Positions 1 to 12,515 of a stretch of DNA of 64,000 nt are shown here, one piece after another. The stretch lies in assembly GCF_048128805.1 (NCBI RefSeq), contig NC_135997.1:22987815-23051814 (forward strand), read 5' to 3'. Source of the DNA: Centroberyx gerrardi (lineage: Eukaryota > Chordata > Actinopteri > Beryciformes > Berycidae). Each line of letters opens with the position of its first letter. Positions within the stretch are counted from its first letter, which is position 1. The notes under the pieces are model-generated. The model had not been told where the DNA came from. It saw nothing but the letters and a program-made list of their open reading frames with translations, and searched no databases. The translations under genes and the position numbers were made by a program.

Positions 1-105
1 AATTGTTGAATTTCACTAAATTGGTCAATGTTTTACACAGTAGATTTGGTGTCAGTAGATTTCAGTGGACTTTCTTGCATCCGCTGGGGGCTATTTTATA
101 TCATA

Positions 106-165
106 ATTCCCAGATGGAGTAGTGCCTTTGTCTGATTGGACAAAGGCACTACTCCATTTGGGAAT
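106..165 (+). repeat. Near-perfect inverted repeat / RNA hairpin
   Basis: Arms 106-132 and 139-165 are reverse complements over 27 bases with one mismatch, which becomes a G-U pair in RNA read from the + strand, so the stem would be unbroken. The loop is 6 bases (133-138). It lies in the sense strand of a tln2 intron, about 0.9 kb upstream of mir-190a. It could be a short MITE or an unrecognised small-RNA precursor; the sequence alone does not decide. Confidence 0.75.
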
Positions 166-1018
166 GTGTTTTTAATCAAATACATTTTGGTGCACACCAC
201 ATTTAAAGGCTGAAATCTGAGGACTAAATGGCTTAAGTGTGCAATCATTGCACCACATTTGCAGACTCCAAAGATGACAATGCCTCCTCTTTTGTTCCCC
301 TCCTTGCACCAGCTGAGAGCGTTGGTACCTTTTCAATTTGAACCTCTCTTTTTGAATATAAGTCTTTGAACTGTACAGATATCAAACCAGTGTATTTTCT
401 TTGTAGCGAAGCCTAGAAGCATGACTGCTTTTTTTCTTGTCCTTTATCGATGCTCTATGGCTGTCTATAAGCATCTGTATGTCATTTTTATGGTGCATCT
501 GAAAATATAGGTACCCGGTGTCACCGCACGTGAACAAAATAACGAGTTTTGCTGTCGTGACATTCAGAGAAATGGTGCTCTGTCTCTTGTGCTGTCCTCC
601 TCCCTGTTTACGTGATCCCATCAGGTTTTCTGTGGCCTAGATTGAAGATCACGAGTTAACCAGAGTCTCTAAATTTGAACATCCCATAGCTATTATGGTC
701 TAAGACATTCACTTTTTTTTTTTTTTACCCAGTTCACTGGGTATCCATCTTTTTATCAGTCTATCTGTAGCTGATACTCTCCTCATCGCTGAGGCGAGAA
801 CTCACTACAACCCCTTCCCCACTACCTATACATCATCTTCTGCCCTTTCCCCTTCTCCCATACAACACTTCCGCCATGTTTCTCCTCCTCCTTCATCATC
901 TTCATCCATCCATCTATCTATGGTAGCTGTAGCTATAGCCGGTCCCAGTATAGCCGTCCTGTGGGTCCCAGTTAACCCCCCTCCCTCCCTGCCTGCCCCT
1001 ACCACCGGAGGCCTTCTC

Positions 1019-1104
1019 TGCAGGGCTCTGTCTGATATGTTTGATATATTAGGTTGTTATTCAGTCCCAACTATATATCAAACATATTCCTACAGTGTCC
1101 CGCT
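1019..1104 (+). ncRNA. mir190a: microRNA precursor mir-190a
   Basis: The 5p arm at 1033-1054 begins TGATATGTTTGATATATTAG, identical to vertebrate miR-190a-5p as I know it. The 3p arm at 1071-1091 begins CTATATATCAAACATATTCC. The arms pair around a short loop (about 1055-1070), and the flanking bases (TGCAGG... and ...CTACAGTGTC) also resemble the human precursor. Human MIR190A lies in a TLN2 intron in sense orientation, as here, so it is probably processed from the tln2 primary transcript. Differences from human fall mainly in the loop and the lower stem. Confidence 0.97.
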
Positions 1105-1946
1105 CTGTCTACAGATTTGTGCTGTGAATGTGTTTGTTTGTGTGTGTGTGTGTGTGTGTGTGTGCATGCGTGGGTGGGTGTGTTGGTGTTTTTAATAGGC
1201 AGACTGAAGTTGAATACACTTGGATGGGTAATGCTGATAGATATTCTTTGTGCAGAGTCTTGTTTCGTCTGTTTGCACCTATCTCATCAGCTATTGCAGT
1301 TTCATGATGAGTTGTTTTGTATCTGTGTAAAGCTCGCTTAGTATCGTTTTTTGGAAATCGTCTTCGCTTTTCTTATTCACCAGCTGCCTCAGTATTGATG
1401 GAAAACTTTCCCATCATAGACAAAGTCTCATAAGTTTGTCTATGGGAATAATGTTCTCAACAGGACTTGTTAAATTGCACTCAGGACAATTTTCTTTCAA
1501 AGCAAAAAGCTATGAAATCTGTTTTGTATTTAAGGTAATATTTCTATCACTGTCATATATTGAAAGCTTACTATTTTTTTTTTTAAGCTTTTACATTCAA
1601 TGAACTTTAATTTGGGATTTTCCTAACCGTTTTGGACCAGATAATGTGTCCATATCACTGGAACATCACCCAAATAGTCCACAAAGTTTGTCTCCTATTG
1701 GTTGCCAGTGAATGTCATTTGAGGACATCACTGATCAGAGTCCTAATTGTCTTATTTCTAGCTTTGGGAGAGACTTGTTTATGTTGACAAATGGAATAGA
1801 TATGTTTAACATTGATGAACTTTGTTTTTACGTGGCATTTCACTTTCTCAATACTCTAAATGAATGGTCTAATACTAAAAGTTCCCACACTTCAGGCCAG
1901 TGAAGGGCCCCCATCCAGTCTGACTGTTTGGTCTCCTCCCCCTCAG

Positions 1947-2135
1947 CAGGCGGACGAGACACTGGACTTTGAGGAGCAGATTCTGGAGGCTGCTAAGTCC
2001 ATCGCTGCAGCCACCAGCGCCTTGGTCAAATCTGCCTCGGCTGCCCAGAGGGAGCTGGTGGCCCAGGGCAAAGTGGGCTCCATCCCCGCCAACGCCGTGG
2101 ATGACGGACAGTGGTCCCAGGGCCTCATCTCAGCT
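1947..2135 (+). CDS. tln2: tln2 exon, I/LWEQ bundle part 1
   Basis: The exon follows the acceptor CCCCTCAG and begins QADETLDFEEQILEAAKSIA. It ends SQGLISA before a GTAAGTG donor. It is 189 bases and phase 0 at both ends. An acceptor three bases downstream (CAGCAG) could drop the initial Gln. Confidence 0.95.
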
Positions 2136-4845
2136 GTAAGTGTTTACTGAAGAGCCATTATATATGCAGGTTACATTTTGAGGCGATGTTGCGCCAGTTT
2201 GCCAACAGCGATGACTGTTGTTAAACTTTTATTTCTCTCTCTCCTTCTCCCTCTCCCCCCACCTCAGGCCCGCATGGTAGCAGCAGCGACCAGCAACCTG
2301 TGTGAGGCAGCCAACGCCTCTGTGCAAGGCCACGCCAGCGAGGAGAAGCTCATCTCTTCAGCCAAACAGGTGGCGGCCTCCACCGCCCAGCTGCTGGTGG
2401 CCTGTAAGGTCAAAGCTGACCAGGACTCTGAGGCCATGAGGAGACTACAGGTACAGACTCACTGCAAAACAAGACCGCGGCTCAGTCTCTACAGGCCGAG
2501 ATTCAAATTTTAACATCAATCAATCGTTACCACATTAATTTTGAGACATTAGTATAATTACTGTAAACATAGAGTCCAAACACAGTCGCGTAAAAGACAG
2601 AATTCTATTGTTCATTTTTGGTGCGTCGGCTCATATAGACAAACTTGAAAAAAACAAAGATGTTTTGCCCACACTCGGTTTCTTCTTATTTTATTTTTCT
2701 TTGTTGTTTTGGCACGGACATTTCGGCTATCAAGCCTTCCTCAGCGTGCTTTTTATAATTACTGTAAACAAATGAGACCATGGCTGAGAAGATTGCTATC
2801 TCTATCTGTTTCTACACTGCATTTTGCCCTGTGTGTCACCTGGTTGGATTTTGCAGGAAATCGGCTGGATTGCTTCACAGCAAAAAAGCGGGCCTCATTT
2901 TTATTTTGCAAGTAATACACAGCTTTGTTTCAGTTCCACTATCCTAACTGCATAGTTTCAACTTCCCATTATCTCACCTCGTCTGAATGCATATTCGCTG
3001 TGGGGGCTGTAATTGACTCTTATCCCTCTTCTTGCTTTTCAAAACAATTGCACTCTGAGTGATGCCAGGGAAAGGGAGGGGGACAACTAGCAACATCCTC
3101 TTTTCGACATGATGCAACAGGTTTTGTGGGAAATGTGGTCTTAATTTTAAGAAACACAAAATGCTACATATAGTACCTTTAAGAGGGGGGGCATGGGTGA
3201 TGTTGCCGACAACAAGGAAGGGGAATTGTGTATGATGCTCTTTATCCTCAGTAGATAGGTTGGGAGCTATTTTAAGCTGAATTACTGACGGGACAGTAGG
3301 ATGTAGCAGTGCAGCGATGGTGCTCTTCTCAGCTGCTGGCGAGATCAGGAATAATTACACTTACAAAGATGAAAGTGTTGTACTGCGCACAGAAAGGCTT
3401 CAGACTCATTCCACTACTTTATATCTTTAATGTTTAATTGTACACAAACATGTTTTGTGCATAATTAAAAATCTTGCATGCAACTTGGTGAAAAACAGTG
3501 TCGATAGGTAACCAAACTGTGCTGGAAAAAATACTGGGTTTATGTAAAAAAAAAAAAAAAAAAAAGTAAAATTTAAAATTGCTGTTGTCATAATTGCTGG
3601 AAAAGCTGGCCCTCATATCACAGCCTTTTATTCAGATCAGTGGTTTTACAGCAGGATATTACAGTGTTCTTATTTCTTTATTATCTTTTATTACAGCGTT
3701 TTGTTATGTTGTTTATTGCGGCTGTGACAGCTGAATTTCCCTCCGGGCTAAATAAAGTACCAATTATTCTACCTATCTCTGTCTTTAAAACAGTGAAATG
3801 ATGAAGAGACTGCTGATACAGGCGGGGGCCTTTATGAGGACGGGATGGTTTTCCACTTGTTATCTAGAGAGTTTAGAGAAAATGGGCTTTACGGAAAATG
3901 GGAGGTGGAACAATGTAACATCCGTCCTGTTATTTGCTTTTGCCTGCTGCTAATTGCTGTTGCTCTCAATGGATCTGTTTCCCCTAAAGGCTGCTGGGAA
4001 TGCGGTGAAGAGGGCATCAGACAACCTGGTGCGGGCGGCCCAGAAGGCAGCGTTCGACAAGGCAGACGACGACAACGTGGTGGTCAAGACCAAGTTTGTG
4101 GGTGGAATTGCACAGGTAGGACTGTCCAGTAGCATCGAATATTATGACAAGCTTTTGCTGTCTGGAGAGAAAATCATTCCAAATGTATTCTCTCCATGAC
4201 GACGATGCCATTTCTACCTGATACATTTCATCTGAATAGAGCTCATTCACTGATTGTATTTTGCTGTATTGTGTTTTGCAGTAACTGGTTATTGTTGGCT
4301 CAAGTTTTATGTACACAGTGTTGCAAGTTGTTGCTCTTGTATAAAGTTTACTGAGCTCTATAAAAGTGTTTTCTGTTGTCTATAGGTTTGAATAGTAACT
4401 TGATAGTAATATTTTTATGTAGTACCTTTTAAGCTGCACATACAAATTCCTTTCCTCAGAAAATGGATAAAACAAGAAACTGCGGATAAAAAGCAACATA
4501 AATCCCCAGTGATATAGTATAAACAAGGATATAGATAAAGTAAAATAAAGTCATAATTAAAAAACAATCTATAAAGATGAGTTCTATAGCAAGATCTGAA
4601 ACACACACAAATACACTTGAGGATTTAAGGCTGTTCCAGAGTCTAGGAGAGTCTAGTGAAACAGTTTGAATATTAGGTGCTGTATGGTAAAAGGTTTTGG
4701 CGTGCCGTCTGTCCAGATCATCGCAGCCCAGGAGGAGATGCTGAGGAAGGAGCGAGAGCTGGAGGAGGCCAGGAAGAAACTGGCTCAGATCCGGCAGCAG
4801 CAGTACAAGTTCCTGCCCAGCGAGCTCCGAGAAGACAACAACTAG
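1947..4845 (+). CDS. tln2: talin-2, C-terminal part (four terminal exons)
   Basis: This is the 3' end of a talin gene. Talin is a cytoplasmic adaptor that activates integrins through its head and binds actin and vinculin through its rod. Coding exons are 1947-2135, 2268-2450, 3990-4115 and 4717-4845, all joined in phase 0, giving 63+61+42+42 residues. The first three encode the last helical bundle of the rod, the actin-binding I/LWEQ region with Ala-rich helices (...EEQILEAAKSIAAATSALV...). The last exon encodes the antiparallel dimerisation helix and the terminus FLPSELREDNN. The stretch AAFDKADDDNVVVKTKFVGG is talin-2-like; talin-1 has a different, Glu-rich linker there. The intronic mir-190a and the neighbouring tpm1 support tln2 independently. 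The head and most of the rod lie left of the window, and I cannot say which fish tln2 duplicate this is. Confidence 0.95.
2268..2450 (+). CDS. tln2: tln2 exon, I/LWEQ bundle part 2
   Basis: A strong polypyrimidine tract and CTCAG acceptor precede ARMVAAATSNLCEAANASVQ. The exon ends ...QDSEAMRRLQ before donor GTACAG. It is 183 bases, phase 0. The residues are almost invariant among vertebrate talins. Confidence 0.95.
3990..4115 (+). CDS. tln2: tln2 exon, last rod helix and linker
   Basis: It begins AAGNAVKRASDNLVRAAQKA and ends KTKFVGGIAQ before donor GTAGGA. It is 126 bases. The acceptor is AAG rather than CAG. The acidic DKADDDN segment separates talin-2 from talin-1. Confidence 0.95.
4717..4845 (+). 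CDS. tln2: tln2 terminal coding exon, dimerisation helix
   Basis: It follows acceptor GTCCAG and begins IIAAQEEMLRKERELEEARK, a charged amphipathic helix, ending LREDNN with TAG at 4843-4845. There are 42 codons before the stop. In talins this helix forms the dimer and contributes to actin binding. Confidence 0.96.
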   Translation: MIAAQEEMLRKERELEEARKKLAQIRQQQYKFLPSELREDNN

Positions 4846-7505
4846 CTAATCAACCAACCGCCGCCTCCTCACCGCTGCTAGACGTCTGTCTGTCCGTCCG
4901 TCTGTCCCGTCCTGTCTGTCTGCATACGCATGTATCAGTGTGAGGTGCAGATCTGTGTTTGTGTGCAACTTTGTGTCCTTTTTACGGCACACATACACAA
5001 GTAGTGGCCTACAGTGACTTTGAATATGTTTGTGACTGACTTAACTGACCGGTGATGCCCGAGCCTACAGTGGGCTCCACTGCCACACCAACCCAACTTG
5101 GAAAAGGTCTTAAGGTCAGCGACTAACAAGTTTATAATACTACTGTCTGGAACAGGCTATTTTCCCTCCTCTGGCATCGCAAACCAACTAAAGTCTCGAT
5201 ATAAGGAATGTGTTGAAATGACTGAAGAACAGCGATATGTCCTCATGTACAGCGTAACTACTATGAATGATATAATCTGAAACAGAATGTGATATGCTTG
5301 GGACAAACAGTACCGATCACATGCGCTCATGCCCCCAAGCGAGACTTTCTTTCTGTTGTTTTACAAATTGCAGCCCCAGTTCATAAAATGTCTAAGGGTG
5401 AGAATTGATTGTATTACTGTTTATGTCATGTGGCTGTATAACCCCAATGTGACTTAAGGAGAAAACAGATCTCAGAGCGGTATATTTTGTGAATGTTGGG
5501 CATTGAGTGTGTGACATGTGTTGACATCAAATTTGGCACCTTAATATCTGTTTGAATCATGTGAATCCGTAGAGTGTCTTGACACAGTAATTCAGTGGTC
5601 ATTAATCCTAATATGAAGGCAGGCAGGATTTGGGATATTGATGTTTTTTTGGACCATGCTGTAAATTTCAATAATGGATGGTTGTTTTATGGAAATGTTC
5701 CTCTATTGGAGACGGTAGTATAAGCATCTTTTACTCACTGTTTTTTTCTTTTTTGACACTTTTTATCCTGAAATAGACGGGCTTTAAATGCAAAGTAACC
5801 GTCTTTTTAAGATGTAATGAAAGTTCTACATGCCGGTCTAAGCCCTTGAGTACAGGTGTCATTGTGCCTCTAAGACTCAAGTAGAGTACGTTACATTATA
5901 CTGTTCCTGTGAATGCTTTTCTACATAGGAAGACGTATTGCCGTAGAAGGAATATTTGTTACTCCCAAGTATTTTTAGCAGAAAGTGTGTCTTTATCAAG
6001 CAGAAGTTGCCTCAGCTGTTCACCACCACTAGCAGAGCCTCTAGTGCTACAGATGGGTTCCTGGACCAGGCGGCATAACTTATCAGATTTCTTCTTACCG
6101 ATTCAGATGTCTTTCCATTTCTTTGCAGGTCAGTTATTGAGCCATACAGTATAAACGGCAAGTTCATGATGCAATAACATGGATGGTGCTTTAGGGGGCA
6201 GTATTGGTTTCCTCACACCGTGCAAAGCTAAATTTCCCAGCTCCTTGAACACTGTACAGATAACTGATGTAAGAAACTCAAAGTAATAATCTAGGAAACT
6301 ATGTTGGATAATTGATTGTTTATTTTGCTTTCTATAGGAATAGATTGGTTGAGCAATCCAGGCAACTTGCAACCTGTTTCTGGTGTGTGATAGGCTACAA
6401 CTCAATGCAAATTAGAGCGCTCTCGGAACGCCTCAGACCTCTTGAATACATTGAATGCAATGCGGTACCGCTTCGTTGACTATGCACTTTGTGCTTCTTC
6501 TGATGGTTCCTCTTCCCAACAGATTTACTCCGGCCCTGTCCTCCCTATGAATCCCTCTCCCACTGGGAGAGAGTGATGTAGTTGTAGTTCCAGCAATACT
6601 GGATCACTGCCAGGGATTGATTTGAGTCGATTCACTTCCACTTCAGTAAATTCAGGAAGCGGATTTCCATCAGAATTCAAAATCTGGAAATCATTTACCA
6701 TCGAGTTAAATCTGATGTATAAAATCAGTGCGAATGAAGACTATTATTATGTGATTTGCAGTTCCAAGGTACGTTTTGAATTAAGAGAACTGAAAGTGAA
6801 GTGACTTCAACCCTGATCACTGCAGTTAATCCTTCTCCTTTTCTGTCCGTCAGTCTCTCTTGATCTAAGGGTGCTCCGTGCTACTTTCATGAATATGCTA
6901 CTTGCTGCAATAGATAAACCGTTTGTTTACCGAGTTTGATTGTAGTGTGTTTGACTCCCTCGTCTTACTATATGGGCAGTGTTTCGATATTAAACTATAT
7001 TGTAAGATTAGGTCCTGCTCTCATAATGCATGGCTTTGTGGTTCAAATGCCTCACTACTTTGGTACAGTGACAGAATAAAACCTTTAAGGAAGCACTGAG
7101 TGATTCTGACCTCCACATAAGGACAATATCCCACGCCAGCTGCAAACAGTTCATGATTGACCATCCTTTTGTGAGCTGGGTCTGGGATGCTGAGGTGTTT
7201 TCTGACATTGTTTTGCGTGGTGGGGGTGGGGGGGGGTTCACTGCTCATTAGTTAAGTCTGTAGTGATGTTATTGTTATTATTATTAGTGCCTTAGTCTGT
7301 AGCCCATACAGCGTCTGTGGTCTGCTTGAGTGACAGCTTCACCTCATCGGTCGATGGAAGGTACTGGACATGCTGATGTTTGGGAACGTGGGTTTCATGT
7401 CCATGGGGTTTTCTAATGTTGATGTCACACTTGTTCATGTACTGTTCCTCTAAATGCTGTACCAACTCCATCCCCAGTCTCGCTCTTTCTCGCTCTCTCT
7501 GTCTC

Positions 7506-7536
<31 letters not shown>

Positions 7537-8070
7537 GCCGTATATATGGCCTTTTGGGGACGGCAGAGGAACTGTCCGTCAGTGGAAGAAAAAAAATGTG
7601 TCGCTGTGTAAAATGTACCATCAGTATATATATAAGTATGTATATTATATATATGAAGACAACACATTTTTGTACTGCATTCCATGGGCATGTACCACAA
7701 TGCTTCTGAACTAGGACGGACTGGAGCTCTGGGTCTGTCAACCGCTTTATTGTATGTTACAAGCAAAATCACTGAAGTTTTATGGATGGTCATTTTCTTT
7801 CCTCGTCCTTTTTAAGCCACTATGAAAGATAAATGTGATAAGAATATTAAGATATATCTGTCACCATTAAGATGTAGTGACACATTTCAGTGGCGTTGGA
7901 GAAACTGAAGTGTTCATACCTGTATGTTTTTCCCTTAACAGAATTAAGATGATGAAATTACTACAATAAAGATAAGCGATAGCATACACTATGAAAGCTA
8001 TTTATCTGGCCTCAAGAAAAATATTTTTTTGTATTCACTGAAAATAAAGGGTTTCAAAATAATTGAATGT
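4846..8070 (+). other. tln2: tln2 3' untranslated region
   Basis: About 3.2 kb of AT-rich sequence without coding potential follows the tln2 stop and ends near two polyadenylation signals, AATAAA at 7965-7970 and 8043-8048. It contains a CT-rich microsatellite (about 7480-7536) and a TA-rich tract near 7625-7655. The 3' end is inferred from the signals only. Confidence 0.7.
7965..8048 (+). promoter_or_regulatory. tln2: tandem polyadenylation signals for tln2
   Basis: AATAAA occurs at 7965-7970 and again at 8043-8048, followed by a T/GT-rich stretch (8069-8100) that fits a downstream element. Confidence 0.65.
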
Positions 8071-9703
8071 CTCATATTCTTTCTTGTGGTTTTTGTTTCT
8101 TTTCTGGAGCGCAGATGATAGAGTGTGTGTGCATTTTGTTTTGAGATACAGGATTTTACACTAATGATTTACATTTGCCATTACTGTCCTCAATTTGTAG
8201 TGTGCTAATGTTTATTGTACCATATTTGACAGTGACACCTTCCGCAGTAGTTCGTTCCATTATAAAAAAGTTACTGTATCCACCTGGACAAAGATCTTTT
8301 ACGATTTTTTATTTTTTAATTGAGTTTTGACCAAGCTGACAGTCTGTACCTTGTTCTAATATCCATCGTTTGATTTCCAGGGTTCCTATTGTCTTTTTGA
8401 TGGGCAAAAAATATGTTTTGAAAATGAATCGATGGCTTTGAAAGTACTTGATTTTTAAAAGAATATAAAATATAGTACCCAAATTCATCTCTCTCTCTCT
8501 CAGCAGTTTTAAAATCAATGATTTCACCAGGTTTTCTTGACTTGACAAGATAAGGAGTGAAAAATGAGGCCTCTATGATATCTAATTTTAACCAATGTCA
8601 TGTCTTACCCCAAAACATGCCAATTTTGAGTCCTTGTATTTCACAAAACAAGAAAGTGATTGAAAACACTTTGATGTCCAATTGAGTATGAACCCTGGAT
8701 TTCCTTTCATGGATGTTGAGGGAAAAAAATCAGTCAACTATTCCAGTTCTAAAACTTTTTTTTTCACTGCATATTTCATCCACATGAATGACATTTACGT
8801 CCCAGACCTGGGATGTTGAAAACATCTTGATACTTAGAAAACATGATGCACACTTGACTTCCCTTATAAGTGATGTGTCCACTTGTGATGCTGTTTAAGG
8901 GTGGCAAGAAGACTGAAGCACACCTTCACTTGAAACCACATTCAATATATTTCTGCGTGTCTGTTTTACATCCTCTCACACAGCAGCAGTAATGACAGGA
9001 TGCAGAACCGCTGCATGTTCTCTAATCCAAGTGAATAACAGAGGTGTGACTTCTGGCAGCCGAACAAGGTCTCTTTAAGTGTCTCCTCTGTCAGTAGAGT
9101 GTCAGGACGAGGTGGTATTTCCGAGTCAGCACTAAGCCCTGGGCTATATTGAGCCCCGGCTATGAGCTGAGACCCGTGCTAAATTTGGCCCGCCCTAAAA
9201 TCTGAGGAGGCAATGTCAATTACACAGGCGCAGCTGCTGCCGGCACAGGTTTAAAACCCAGAATCCTTTCTGCCTTATTCTCCTGGAGTCAGTTCTTAAT
9301 GCTGCTACTGGGTACGCTTCCCCAAGTGACAGACTGATGGATCTGTATAAGTGGGAGCAATAAGTAGTGTGGATAGGTGACAGGCCTAACAAGTAATCTA
9401 AGTCCCAGTGACGGTCCGGTACTCTCCAGTTGCTAGTGGATCTGTGAACTGTAGGGACGGGGCTCAGCGAGGAGAGTTGGCCGGACGAGTGCATTGAATT
9501 AAATGTGGAGTAGCAGCTGATTGAAAACAGCTCATCCATTATTTTTGTCCGAAATCTAATTAGAATAAATGTCAGAAAGAAGACACTGTTACTGATGACC
9601 ACAGTGCCACATAGCACCTTCATCCTCTGAAGACAGTTTTCACCTCAGAGTTTCTATTTCAGATGACCCGCCTTGACTCGTTGGTAGGCTACCTGCCATG
9701 AAC

Positions 9704-9704
<1 letters not shown>

Positions 9705-9750
<46 letters not shown>

Positions 9751-9907
9751 GATCTGGTTTTCTTGATTCCTTCTCAGACCATGTAACGCTTGCTTTTTCA
9801 TGTTTTGTTTAGATTAGATGGGTGTCACATAAGGTTACTGGCTGTGTTAATCCACTGAGGGAAAGTGACACACCAATGACATAATGACCCAGGCATCTGT
9901 GATCCTG

Positions 9908-9948
<41 letters not shown>
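9705..9948. repeat. Two CA microsatellites
   Basis: Uninterrupted CA runs lie at about 9705-9748 and 9909-9948, separated by 160 bases of non-repetitive sequence. Confidence 0.95.
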
Positions 9949-9950
<2 letters not shown>

Positions 9951-10026
9951 ATCACACTCGACTGATATTTCTACATGACCTCAGATATGAGTTCTGCACA
10001 TCCAAACCGGAGTGATGAGCTTGAGA

Positions 10027-10049
10027 AAGAGAGAGAGAGAGAGAGAGAG
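10027..10049. repeat. GA microsatellite
   Basis: A short run of GA dinucleotides. Confidence 0.9.
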
Positions 10050-10752
10050 CGTCTGACTCAGATGGACTGGGTGGATCATCAACAGGACTACATAGGTAAA
10101 TTGAGTGTTGAGAAGGAAGTGAGCAACTCTAGTCTAGACATTAACAATTAAATCATCCATTCCCCCCTTGTTGTCTCTGAGTTGACTCTAGCCAGTTGCC
10201 TCTGCAGATCTATGATGAACCGTTCAAACATCTTGGGGAATGACACCAGCATTGTCTGTGGTCTGATGCTGCAGCGCTGGTGAATTAAAGTATCACAAAA
10301 AACGGAAAATCCTTTGCTTTTACTTGATGTCACCGCTTTGGTCTGTGTTTGCTTTGGGGGTGGCCATTTTGCATCCCTCCTACTAAGTGTTCAATTGTTT
10401 CGGTGTGAATAAAAGCAAACGTTTAATTACTGAAGAGATCACATATTGAATTCTGATATACCAAGAAGACAAAGGCTCCTGTCCCAAAGCCTGACAACAA
10501 ACCACTGTGTCTTTAGATTTATGAGGAGCCTACCTCACAACAAAAGACAGCAATAAATCAGTGATGCATACATGGCCATCAACAGGCAATGTCAACATGC
10601 CCAGCTAATGAAGATGATGTCCAAAGGTCTTTAGAGTTCGCATGTGGCTCTTCAAAGACCATGACATCAGTTTTACAGGGCCATTTACTTCCCCGCATGA
10701 TGCAAATTCTGGGAATACTCATCACTATATGATTGTCAACTGTTACCTTGAG

Positions 10753-10779
10753 GGTGTGTGTGTGTGTGTGTGTGTGTGT
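10753..10779. repeat. GT microsatellite
   Basis: A continuous GT run in intergenic DNA. Confidence 0.9.
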
Positions 10780-12430
10780 ACATTCTTTCCTCACTGTTAG
10801 GGGGAATTGTTTTAAAGATTGACTTTTATCTTTCTTTCAGCCATCATTAAAATAATGATTCACAACTTTTTTCTTATTAATAAATGTGCATTTTACTCCT
10901 CTCTATTGTCTAATACAATAGTGATTCATTGATTATAAGATCCCTGGTTTGATCTTCTCTTTGCTCCCCATGGCTGGAAGACAAGTTTCGTCGAACACAG
11001 GAGCATAAATAAAGCAGAAAAAATAAATAATGCACTGGCTTGATGGCCTACCTCTAACATGCCCATCAGACAATCACAACTCAGGATTTTGGGGTGGCAC
11101 CTCAGGTGGCCAATCAGATTTCAGGGGTGGTCCTTCCCACCCTTGGCCACCCCCTAGACACACCCTTCATTTGGAATAAATGCAGAAGAAATATAAGAAG
11201 CTGCAGTCCACACTGAGTGTCTTTATTTCTACAGTATGTTGGGCCAGTGCCTGCATTGAGTGCAAAACACCAAAGCAATGACTGCTTGTCACCAAAATCA
11301 AGAAAAACAACTTGTGGATTATCACTTTAGGTACAAGGAATTTTCTGGTGAACAGTCACTTAAAAGACACACGTTTTGTGTTTTAGTATACCAATTGTTT
11401 TCCACTGTATAACATCCAGGACTGGCTACTAATAGCTATCAATTCCAATGGGAAAAGGAACAGCTTGCTGGACATAGAGCAATGAGAAAGAAATGTGGTT
11501 TAAACTATTCTGTGAGAAATTCTAAATTAGAGCATTTTAATGTTTAAGGTCACTGTCTAGGCCTGTTATAGCACATTTACTGGGCTCAGTCAGTTCATGT
11601 GTCAGTGTCAGTCATATGGTAAGGCAGAATTAGTGTCTATTACTTGCACTTAGATTGCGGATTGGCAAGTGGGCCAACGTCAATGTGGATAACACAGTGG
11701 GATGAAAGGATCAAAAGAATCATGAATACATCCAGTTGGTCATAGCTGCAGGCAAAACTGCCTCAAAAAGTTGCCCATGTATCATGGCCCGGGGGAACAA
11801 ATATCACCTCACCTAACAATCAAACTGTGTAACTGCAATCACAATACCACTAACTGTATTATGTTAATGTCATTTGCTGGATACTTTGATTTAAAACACT
11901 ATATAGTACTGTGAGTGCATAGATCTTAATTTATCCTACAAACCAGATGATGTCAAGGTTTAAAATCGACATTGATGCAAGGGGTACTGGTGGAACCAAT
12001 TTGCCATTTGTTCTATGAATGCCTGTGTATAAAATTATTTTGGCTGGATATTGAGTGTTTTTTTCCCAAGGTCATGATGTGGCTCACAGCATTTAAATTG
12101 CAAAACCACACAAACAATTGATACCATAAAATATACAAATAAAAACAACTATAGATCCAACACAGCTTTTATATTTTCTCTACATCATTGTCTCTGCCCA
12201 GCTGTCTTAAATCCTTCGCATACAATGCTGACTGTAGTGCCACTTATAATTCTCTACAGAATTAAAACAATACAGGCGGTGCATTATTTTAGAGATATCA
12301 TTGGTGATATCTTTTATTAATGAAAAATACAAGCTAAGGGGGGTGGGGTATCAGGTGGTGGGTTGCAAATGGGTGTAGGGTTGTGTGTGGGGATGGTGGA
12401 TCGTGAAAGGGTGTAGGGTACAGGTGTGTA

Positions 12431-12431
<1 letters not shown>

Positions 12432-12471
<40 letters not shown>

Positions 12472-12496
12472 AGGAGAGAGGAGAGAGGAGAGAGTG
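12432..12496. repeat. GT microsatellite followed by GAGAG-rich repeats
   Basis: A GT run (about 12432-12467) is followed by GGAGAGA repeats to about 12494. It abuts the end of the minus-strand remnant at 12516. Confidence 0.9.
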
Positions 12497-12515
12497 AGCA
12501 CAGGTGTCGGTGTGC

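Larger units (their letters stand above)
1..1946 (+). other. tln2: Intron of tln2 upstream of the last four exons
   Basis: No talin exon is visible here. The stretch holds a hairpin-forming inverted repeat (106-165), mir-190a (1019-1104) and a GT microsatellite directly after it (about 1139-1164). The small open frames in it have no coding character. Preceding talin residues must be encoded to the left of the window. Confidence 0.8.

Noticed and set aside
7292..7793. Overlapping open frames with Arg-Glu repeats
   Set aside because: They read through the CT microsatellite in the tln2 3'UTR.
9216..9623. 135-residue minus-strand open frame
   Set aside because: No start context, motif or compositional sign of coding; unrelated to neighbours.
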